From positions 360,119 through 424,118 of the forward strand of contig NZ_BMYO01000003.1 of assembly GCF_014652315.1 (NCBI RefSeq): a stretch of DNA of 64,000 nucleotides, read 5' to 3'. Source of the stretch: Jeongeupia chitinilytica (GTDB lineage Bacteria > Pseudomonadota > Gammaproteobacteria > Burkholderiales > Chitinibacteraceae). The notes beneath the pieces are model-generated. The model saw only the letters and a list, made by a program, of their open reading frames with translations, did no database searches and was not told the origin of the DNA. Positions 58,075 to 64,000 of this stretch are shown in pieces (the first letter of the stretch is position 1; each line of letters starts with the position of its first letter). The translations under genes and the position numbers were made by a program.

Positions 58075-60345
58075 TCAGTACGGATTGCCCAGCATTACGT
58101 AAAAGCGCGCTTTTTTGTTGTCACCGTAGGCAGCGGCAACATAGAACGGTCCAAGGAAGGTATCCATTCCCAGGAAGGCGGTTCCGGAAACGTGCAGATC
58201 GTTCTGCGACGAGTCGACCGCATCGAACAGCTGTCCGACTTCGAGTGCCCCGCCAATGTAGACCTTGCTGTCCGGCACGAGGAACGACAGCGGGTGATAC
58301 AGCGCAATCCGGCCATACGCCATCGAATCACCGATGATTTCCTGATAGCCGTAACTCGATAAATTCATGAAACCGCCGAGCCATTGCAGATCATTGACAT
58401 CGTTGTCACCACCGCCCTGCTGCATGACGCCATGCAGTCGGACATGACCGCCGAAATCGCCGAGCTTGAAACCCTTGACCAAGGTTGCGGTAACTTGGGT
58501 ATACGGATCGAACGTACCGGAACCGGACCGGCCACCGAATGACTGGTATGCCGACGCATTGAACAGCACCCCTTCGGTCGGGAAATCCAGACTATCGAGC
58601 TGGTCGTAGTAAAGGCGCACCCTCACTCCCCAGTCTTGCTGGCTGAAATTGTCCAGCAGATTCTTTTGTTGGGCGTCTTTCGTGCCTTGCGACGCATTCT
58701 CGTCGTCATCAACGAGCACCGGAATAAAACCGATATCCCTCGCGCCACGATAATTGTTGTAGGCGAAGCCGATCCGCACCTCGCCGTACTTGCCGTACCC
58801 TGACCCGATGTCGAAGCCTGCCCTTTCCTTTCGATACTTGTACTGGGCCACCTTTTCTCCATTGACCCAGATATCGACCGGCTGGTTTTCCGCGCTGAAA
58901 TACGGCGCGACAAAGGCATAGCCGTCAAGCTGGAGCGGCTGGTAGAACTCGGTCGCAAACTGCGTGTGATTTCCGAGCCGGACCAACGACGTCCACTCAC
59001 CGCCAAGATCGTTAATCCAGGTGCGGCGATAACGTGCCGCCAGGCTGTAGCGGTTGTCGGTATCGAAGTCGGTACTCAAGGCCAGGCCAAGATTCAGGTA
59101 ATTCGGTCCCCAGCTTTTTTCGACCGGGGTCAGCCGAAACAGTTGGCCGTTATTGGTATCGAGCAGCTCGTAATCGAGCTGGGAAAAGTCCCCGCGCGCA
59201 TAGGTCTTGGACAAACGCTCGTTGAAGGCCGCGTTGTCCAGCGGTTTGCCCGGCGTAATGTCGAGCGCCCCCTTCAGCACATCGGGATTCACGTAATCGA
59301 GCTTCGCCACCTGGACTTCGTTGATGGGCTTCGGTACGAGCTGCTTCGCCTGTCTGGCCAGCGCCCACTTGCGATACGCTGGAGCCGACAACGCATAGCG
59401 CTCGAGTTCGGGCAACTGCATCTGTGCTGCGGCCTCTCCGCGCTCGATCAGTTGCCTGGCCTTGGTGAAGTCGGAGCTCGACAGCTTGTCGAGCTCGGGC
59501 GTAATCAGGATATCGCGACCCGATTTCAGGCTGGCGATCTGCGGTCGCTGGTTCTGCAGGATCATCAGCCGCGTGTACTGATCCGCAACCGAGAACAGGT
59601 TGTCGATCTCCGCGCTCTTGAGTGGCGGCGAAGCGACGTCGACAGCAATGACGATGTCCGCACACAACTTGCGCGCCACGTCGACACCCATGTTGCGCGA
59701 CAACCCTCCGTCCACCAGCGTGTGCCCTTCGAGCGGCACCGGCGGGAATACGCCCGGCACAGCCATGCTGGCACGCATCGCACTGACGATGTCGCCATCG
59801 CTCAGCACGACCATTTCGCCGGTCTCAAGGTCGGTGGCAATCGCACGATAGGGCGTTGCCATCTGGTTGAAGTTGGCGACAGTGCCACCATAAGTCAGTT
59901 CACGCAGGAAGTACTCGACCTTCTGAGTACCGATTGCCGCGCGTGGTAATGCAATAGTGCCGTTATCGCGCAAACCAAGCTCGATTGGTACATTTCCGGA
60001 ACGATCCAGCTCTTTCTGGCGGAAAGACAGGCTCTGCCTCGGCAAGCCGCTACTCAGCAAGTCATCCCAGTCCGCTTTCTCGCTTTCGGCGATCAGCTCT
60101 TCCGGCGTCCGCCCCGACGCATACCCCCCCGCAACCAGCGCACCGATACTGGTCCCGACGATGCAATCGATCGGCACCCGCGCGTCCTCGAGTACCTTCA
60201 GCACGCCGATATGCGCCAGGCCACGCGCGCCGCCGCCACCCAGCACCACACCGATCCGCGGCCGTGTGCTATCGGCAGCCGCCGCCGCGGACACGGCCAA
60301 ACTCGCGATCGTGCAAACCACCACTCTGGATACGGAACGCCGCAT
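58075..60345 (-). CDS. PlpD-like type Vd autotransporter phospholipase
   Basis: A 756-residue outer-membrane protein. A signal peptide (about 1-24, AxA-type end) is followed by a patatin lipase domain with oxyanion loop G36-G-G-G-A-R-G42, nucleophile S66 in GTSIG and dyad Asp D212 in DGG. Next come a POTRA domain (about 330-410) and a BamA-type beta-barrel ending in Y756, the aromatic C-terminus needed for BAM insertion. This is the domain order of Pseudomonas PlpD and Fusobacterium FplA, whose lipase acts as a phospholipase A. It is divergent from a glycerophosphodiesterase gene, which would act on products of phospholipid breakdown. Confidence 0.9.
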   Translation of the reverse strand: MRRSVSRVVVCTIASLAVSAAAAADSTRPRIGVVLGGGGARGLAHIGVLKVLEDARVPIDCIVGTSIGALVAGGYASGRTPEELIAESEKADWDDLLSSGLPRQSLSFRQKELDRSGNVPIELGLRDNGTIALPRAAIGTQKVEYFLRELTYGGTVANFNQMATPYRAIATDLETGEMVVLSDGDIVSAMRASMAVPGVFPPVPLEGHTLVDGGLSRNMGVDVARKLCADIVIAVDVASPPLKSAEIDNLFSVADQYTRLMILQNQRPQIASLKSGRDILITPELDKLSSSDFTKARQLIERGEAAAQMQLPELERYALSAPAYRKWALARQAKQLVPKPINEVQVAKLDYVNPDVLKGALDITPGKPLDNAAFNERLSKTYARGDFSQLDYELLDTNNGQLFRLTPVEKSWGPNYLNLGLALSTDFDTDNRYSLAARYRRTWINDLGGEWTSLVRLGNHTQFATEFYQPLQLDGYAFVAPYFSAENQPVDIWVNGEKVAQYKYRKERAGFDIGSGYGKYGEVRIGFAYNNYRGARDIGFIPVLVDDDENASQGTKDAQQKNLLDNFSQQDWGVRVRLYYDQLDSLDFPTEGVLFNASAYQSFGGRSGSGTFDPYTQVTATLVKGFKLGDFGGHVRLHGVMQQGGGDNDVNDLQWLGGFMNLSSYGYQEIIGDSMAYGRIALYHPLSFLVPDSKVYIGGALEVGQLFDAVDSSQNDLHVSGTAFLGMDTFLGPFYVAAAYGDNKKARFYVMLGNPY

Positions 60346-60395
60346 TCAATCCCTGCTAAATTGCTTGTATCGTCAACATTCTATACGGGCAGAAC

Positions 60396-61070
60396 ATGCA
60401 ACTCATCGCCCATCGCGGACTCGCACGCACGGTCCCGGAAAACACGCTGGCGGCTTTCGCGGCTGCATTATCCAGCGGCTTCGACGGCTTGGAAACCGAC
60501 ATCCGTCTTTGTGCCGATGGTGAGGCCGTTCTGTGTCATGACCGCGTCACCCCGAACGGCACCCCGGTTGCGCTGCTTTCGCGCAAGGCGCTGTCGCAGC
60601 AACTCGGCTATCTGGTGCCCACCCTTGCCGAGGCACTCGACACTTTTCCGGACGCACTCTGGAACCTGGAAATCAAGTCGCCGGACGTGGTCAAAACGGC
60701 ATTCGAAATCATCGCTGCATCACGCCGTTCGCACCGCATTCTGTTGTCGTCGTTCCGGCACGACATCGTGCTTGCCGCCGCAGAATTGCTGCAGGTCGAC
60801 TGTGCGCTGCTGGTCGCCCACCACCCGGCATCACTCGCCGGGCTGTTGCAGCAGGCGTTACCGCACGAACGGCTGCGCGGTATCGTCTGGGATTTCGAAA
60901 TCGTCGATGCACCGTTGCTCGAACAGGTCGCCGAACTCGGCTTCCGCAGTTATGTTTACGGGGCACATACACTCTACGAACACGCGTTCTGTCGCGACTA
61001 CCAGGTCAGCGGCATCATCACCGATCATCCCGAATTCGTCGGATTGACGCCGGCGCCAGCCCTGCAATAA
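60396..61070 (+). CDS. ugpQ: Glycerophosphodiester phosphodiesterase
   Basis: A 224-residue cytosolic GDPD-family enzyme (TIM barrel). The catalytic and metal residues are visible as H6-R7 (LIAHRG), E15, E33 and D35 (GLETDIRL) and H48 (LCHD). It releases glycerol 3-phosphate and an alcohol from glycerophosphodiesters. There is no signal peptide, as in UgpQ. Only 50 bp separates it from the divergent phospholipase gene, so the two probably share regulation. Confidence 0.9.
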   Translation: MQLIAHRGLARTVPENTLAAFAAALSSGFDGLETDIRLCADGEAVLCHDRVTPNGTPVALLSRKALSQQLGYLVPTLAEALDTFPDALWNLEIKSPDVVKTAFEIIAASRRSHRILLSSFRHDIVLAAAELLQVDCALLVAHHPASLAGLLQQALPHERLRGIVWDFEIVDAPLLEQVAELGFRSYVYGAHTLYEHAFCRDYQVSGIITDHPEFVGLTPAPALQ

Positions 61071-61150
61071 CGCCAGCGTCAAGCGTAATCGGCCATTGCG
61101 TCGGGGCGCCGCATCCGGCACCATGCCGCCCCCTCTTTCCGGACTACCCC

Positions 61151-62464
61151 ATGCTCTTGCTCGAATTTGCCGTCGTCCTCGCGGCCATCCTGATCGGCGC
61201 CCGCCTTGGCGGTATAGGACTTGGCGTCATGGGGGGGCTGGGGCTGGCGGTCCTGACCTTCGTCTTCGGGCTCAAACCCGCCACCGCGCCGATCGACGTC
61301 ATGCTGATGATCGTCGCCGTCATTACTGCTGCGGGCTGCCTGCAAGCGGCCGGGGGAATGGACTACCTTGTCCACATCGCGGAAAAACTGCTGCGCCGCC
61401 ATCCGAAGCGGATCACCTGGTTCGCACCACTGGTCACCTACTCCTTCACGCTGTTCGCCGGCACTGGTCATGTGGCCTATTCGGTGCTACCGGTCATTGC
61501 CGAAGTCGCCCGCGAATCGGGCGTCCGCCCGGAAAGGCCGCTCTCGATCAGCGTGATCTCGTCACAGGCAGGGATCACCGCGAGCCCGATCTCGGCCGCA
61601 ACGGTCGCGCTGCTGTCACTGCTGTCTCCTTCCGGAGTACACCTGTCGGACATTCTGATGATTGCCATTCCGGCGACTCTCCTAGGCACGCTGGCCGGCG
61701 CCTTCGTCGCCAGTCGCCTTGGTGTGGAGCTGGACAAGGATCCCGTCTATCAGGCGCGGCTTGCCGCGGGAGATCTGCAAGCCGTCACCAAGACAGCCCG
61801 CCCGGCGCTGCCAGGCGCGGCCAAGTGGTCGGTGGGAATCTTTCTGGCGGCGGCCTTTTCCGTCGTCCTGCTCGGTTCGTTTCCGTCGTTGCGCCCGAGC
61901 TGGAGCACCGCTGGCATCGTTGTGCAGCTGGATATGGCGCAGGCGATCGAAATGGTCATGCTCTCTGCCTCGGCACTCATCCTGCTCTGCAGCAAGGTCA
62001 ACCCGGACCAAGTGGTAAGAGGCAGTGTATTTCGCGCCGGTGCCGCAGCCGTGATCGGCATTTTTGGCGTGGCCTGGATGGGTGACACCTTCATTCAAGG
62101 CAACATGGCCTTCTTTTCGGAGAACATTCGCAGCGCAGTGACTACTGCACCATGGCTGTTCGCGCTGGCGCTGTTCGCAATGTCCATCCTGCTGTACTCG
62201 CAAGCTGCGACAATCCGCGCATTAATGCCACTGGGGTTGGCACTCGGCCTGCCGGCACCCGCGCTGATCGCGATGTTCCCGAGTGTCAACGGGTACTTCT
62301 TCATCCCGAATTATCCGACCGTCATCGCCGCGATCAACTTTGACCAGACCGGGACGACGCGCATCGGCCGCTGGCTGCTCAACCACAGCTTCATGCTGCC
62401 GGGCCTCACGTGCTCGGTGATGAGCGTCGGCAGCGGCTTCGTACTCAGCCACTTTCTGCTGTGA
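61151..62464 (+). CDS. Anaerobic C4-dicarboxylate transporter, DcuA/DcuB family
   Basis: A 437-residue protein with about 10-12 TM helices. It has the family segments GVMGGLGLAVLTFVFGL, TYSFTLFAGTGHVAYSVLPVIAEVARESGVRPERPLS (about 96-132) and a C-terminal FIPNYPTVIAAINFDQTGTTRIGRWLLNHSFMLPGL (about 378-413). It exchanges fumarate, malate, aspartate and succinate. DcuA and DcuB cannot be separated from sequence alone; DcuB would suggest fumarate respiration. It is 80 bp downstream of ugpQ. Confidence 0.92.
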   Translation: MLLLEFAVVLAAILIGARLGGIGLGVMGGLGLAVLTFVFGLKPATAPIDVMLMIVAVITAAGCLQAAGGMDYLVHIAEKLLRRHPKRITWFAPLVTYSFTLFAGTGHVAYSVLPVIAEVARESGVRPERPLSISVISSQAGITASPISAATVALLSLLSPSGVHLSDILMIAIPATLLGTLAGAFVASRLGVELDKDPVYQARLAAGDLQAVTKTARPALPGAAKWSVGIFLAAAFSVVLLGSFPSLRPSWSTAGIVVQLDMAQAIEMVMLSASALILLCSKVNPDQVVRGSVFRAGAAAVIGIFGVAWMGDTFIQGNMAFFSENIRSAVTTAPWLFALALFAMSILLYSQAATIRALMPLGLALGLPAPALIAMFPSVNGYFFIPNYPTVIAAINFDQTGTTRIGRWLLNHSFMLPGLTCSVMSVGSGFVLSHFLL

Positions 62465-62627
62465 ACCCCCGCTTCGCCGCTTTTGGTAAAAAAATCACGT
62501 ACTTGGACGTGAATCGGCCATGGCCGCAGATCGCAGCGACCCGGATGATGGAGACTTGTTGAAAATTGAAACGGTAACGACCTGCCACCAATGAGTCACC
62601 GGCAGCGCCGACCGTTCCCCAAACCCC
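62465..62627. other. Non-coding stretch after the Dcu gene
   Basis: About 160 bp without a supported gene. It contains an A7 run at 62487-62493 but no stable hairpin in front of a T run, so I find no terminator for the Dcu gene. It merges into a weakly coding region (62628-62972). Confidence 0.4.
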
Positions 62628-62972
62628 ATGCGCTCAAATCCAGCACGCTCGTCCCGCACCTTGCCGGCACCTTGGTCGCAACGCTGGCCGATCCCCCAAA
62701 TGGGAACCGCGAACGCCGCACAGCCGGATGACGCGGATTTTGGAGTCTGGTTGCAGCAGCGACATCAGAAACCGATCGAAAACACGATAGAAGCCGCTGC
62801 CAATGACCCCAGCGCCGACAATGACTGGTCGGATCGACTGATCTTCACGCTGATGCACAGTTCGAATCGCCAGCGCGGCAACGAACCGGCAACCAAGACG
62901 CGACGGGAACTCCGCGACACCTACCAATCGTCGTTGGCCGGTCTGTCGCCGCGGCAGCACGTACTCGCCTAA
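62628..62972 (+). CDS. Doubtful small hypothetical protein
   Basis: A 114-codon open frame with no recognised family. From an internal ATG at 62700 it reads as a hydrophilic, helical 90-aa protein (DDADFGVWLQQRHQKPIENTIEAAANDP...). The C-terminal half has G/C-rich third positions like a real gene, but there is no SD at either ATG. A separate 46-codon frame (62591-62731) overlaps its start, which could reflect a frameshifted gene. Its stop overlaps the convergent L,D-transpeptidase stop (CTAA). Confidence 0.35.
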   Translation: MRSNPARSSRTLPAPWSQRWPIPQMGTANAAQPDDADFGVWLQQRHQKPIENTIEAAANDPSADNDWSDRLIFTLMHSSNRQRGNEPATKTRRELRDTYQSSLAGLSPRQHVLA

Positions 62973-63847
62973 GCGGGCGAACTGGCGTCGTGCAATGCCA
63001 ACCGGTAGCGATATAACCGGCCGATTTCGCTATCAACCCTGCCGCTTGCTTGTTCCCAGTCCGGCGTGGGTGCTTTGGCGGTCAGTATGTCCATATGTTG
63101 CCAACCCAAGATCCGCGCCTCTTTGGCGAGCACGGCAAGCAGGCGTTCTGCCTCCTTCACACCCTGATCGGACAGCTGCAACCAGATTGCACCGCCGGGG
63201 GTCAGCCCACCGAGCCCCCCACACCGCCCTTGCTCTTGCCAGAGTGCAAACTGACGCCCCACAAGCACGTCAGGCGTGACCGGGCTCAAGGGACCACGCA
63301 ATGTAGTGTCCCCGAAGCCCAGTGAGGGGCGCTTTGACGTCACCGGGTAAACGCACCAGTCAACTTCCGGCGCCACGATGTTCACTTCAATTCCGGGTTT
63401 CAGTCGTGCAAACAACGCGTCAACATCCGCGTTGCGCATGCGGATGCAGCCATGCGAAGCCGGCACGCCCATCGGCTGGTCATCCGGCGTACCGTGGATA
63501 TAGATGTAGCGTGACATGGTATCGACACTGCCGAAGCGGTTGAAACCTGGTACTGCGCCGGACAACCAGATGATCCGTGTCAGCACCCAGTCCCGCTCGG
63601 GATGCACCTTGGCCAGTTCGGGGCTGTAAACCTCCCCGGTCCAGCGACGTCCACGAAATACCGCACCCATCGGCCTACCGGCACCGATCAATGCCCGCAC
63701 GCGATGATGACCTCGTGGCGTCTGATAACTACCAGATTGCTCACCAGCGCCTCGGCTTGCTGTAGACACCGGGTAACTGCACAGCGCAGTCCCCGATGAA
63801 TCAAGCAGGGTTAGCGTTTGAGTTGCCAGATCGATAGTGATATGCAT
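62969..63847 (-). CDS. L,D-transpeptidase (YkuD domain) with unassigned C-terminal domain
   Basis: A 292-residue protein. The YkuD catalytic domain (about 1-160) has the full motif: H118-G-T, then S131-H-G-C134-I-R136, with C134 as nucleophile. Such enzymes cross-link peptidoglycan 3-3 or attach proteins to it. The remaining 120 residues (FALWQEQGRCGGLGGLTPGGAIWLQLSDQGVKEAERLLAVLAKEARILGW...) match no domain I know. Neither the chosen ATG (63847) nor the open frame upstream offers a signal peptide or TM helix, which is unexpected for an enzyme that acts in the periplasm. It sits next to an rRNA operon end. Confidence 0.85.
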   Translation of the reverse strand: MHITIDLATQTLTLLDSSGTALCSYPVSTASRGAGEQSGSYQTPRGHHRVRALIGAGRPMGAVFRGRRWTGEVYSPELAKVHPERDWVLTRIIWLSGAVPGFNRFGSVDTMSRYIYIHGTPDDQPMGVPASHGCIRMRNADVDALFARLKPGIEVNIVAPEVDWCVYPVTSKRPSLGFGDTTLRGPLSPVTPDVLVGRQFALWQEQGRCGGLGGLTPGGAIWLQLSDQGVKEAERLLAVLAKEARILGWQHMDILTAKAPTPDWEQASGRVDSEIGRLYRYRLALHDASSPA

Positions 63848-63928
63848 GGTGAAATGGTGCCACGATAGGAATCCCGAGCAAACCACCTTGGTGACTTGGA
63901 ACTACGTTGCGTGAGGCCGCACCAAAGC

Positions 63929-63961
63929 AAAAACCCCCTGCAGCATGGCTGCAGGGGGTTT
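63929..63961 (-). terminator. Terminator of the rRNA operon
   Basis: A perfect 14-bp stem AAACCCCCTGCAGC / GCTGCAGGGGGTTT with an ATG loop, followed on the minus strand by a T run, 8 bases after the 5S rRNA end. Strong enough to stop an rrn transcript. Confidence 0.93.
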
Positions 63962-63968
63962 GCATGGG

Positions 63969-64000
63969 GAGTCTGGCGATGACCTACTTTCACACGGGAA
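63969..64000 (-). rRNA. rrf: 5S ribosomal RNA, 3' end (partial)
   Basis: On the minus strand the last 32 bases of the window read CCCGTGTGAAAGTAGGTCAT then CGCCAGACTC, the conserved 3' portion of proteobacterial 5S rRNA (helix V/IV and the 3' strand of helix I). The rest of the gene, and presumably 23S and 16S, lie beyond the right edge. The exact 3' nucleotide is uncertain by a few bases. Confidence 0.88.

Noticed and set aside
1..64000. CRISPR arrays, insertion sequences, prophage or tRNA genes
   Set aside because: I looked for regular direct repeats, transposase motifs, integrases and cloverleaf-like sequences and found none. Neither the HTH upstream of galU nor any other gene is accompanied by phage genes.

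Overview
The window is GC-rich chromosomal DNA from a Gram-negative, flagellated, LPS-bearing bacterium. I read it as a betaproteobacterium, most likely of the order Neisseriales (Chromobacterium/Chitinibacter-like). This is inference from gene content and order (rpsA-ihfB-lapA-lapB-pyrF-ugd-hldA, smc-zipA-ligA, fliC-flaG-fliD-fliS-fliT with DUF2802, an unusually long LigA), not from a marker-gene comparison. Only the 3' tail of a 5S rRNA is present, at the right edge. I see no phage, insertion sequence, CRISPR array or tRNA.

Layout. 0-5.2 kb: an amino-acid permease, an Atm1-type ABC exporter and apaG on the minus strand, then rpe-gph on plus. 5.2-13.6 kb, minus: folA, thyA, an orphan sensor histidine kinase, greB, rluB, an unknown 146-aa protein and mutS. 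13.8-15.2 kb, plus: a SRAP (YedK/HMCES) protein and a Smr protein. 15.3-21.1 kb, plus: a lipid A aminoarabinose (arn) operon, arnT-arnB-arnC plus arnA split into two genes, with no arnD or arnE/F. A GGDEF protein follows. 23.0-30.5 kb, minus: cmk, rpsA, ihfB, lapA, lapB, pyrF, ugd, hldA. ugd makes UDP-glucuronate, the precursor used by the facing arn operon. 30.5-36.2 kb, minus: pgsA, an MFS transporter, a type I-beta DAHP synthase, a META/DUF4377 protein, tyrA and an aldo/keto reductase.

36.3-37.9 kb, plus: a hotdog protein, a DUF1415 protein and a GNAT protein, lying between uvrC and pgsA. 37.9-41.4 kb: uvrC (minus) and an NSS-family symporter (plus). 41.4-47.5 kb, minus: late flagellar genes fliC, flaG, fliD, fliS, fliT-like, DUF2802, fliK-like and fhlB, headed by a clear sigma-28 promoter. 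47.5-58 kb, minus: mrp/apbC, smc, zipA, ligA, galU, and a methylthioinosine phosphorylase. 58-62.5 kb: a PlpD-like type Vd phospholipase (minus) divergent from a glycerophosphodiesterase (plus) and a Dcu-type C4-dicarboxylate carrier (plus). 63-64 kb, minus: an L,D-transpeptidase and the end of an rRNA operon with its terminator.

The most unusual observation is that the galU reading frame continues upstream without a stop through a complete 63-codon Cro/DicC-like helix-turn-helix domain. galU nevertheless keeps its own Shine-Dalgarno sequence, and an inverted repeat sits just upstream of the HTH start. This could be an HTH-GalU fusion or two in-frame products. Other points worth checking are the promoter at 36329-36357, whose 17-bp spacer is almost entirely a palindrome; the incomplete arn operon; a YkuD protein with no visible export signal and an unassigned C-terminal domain; and a fliC sigma-28 promoter whose -35 element contains the stop codon of the preceding gene.
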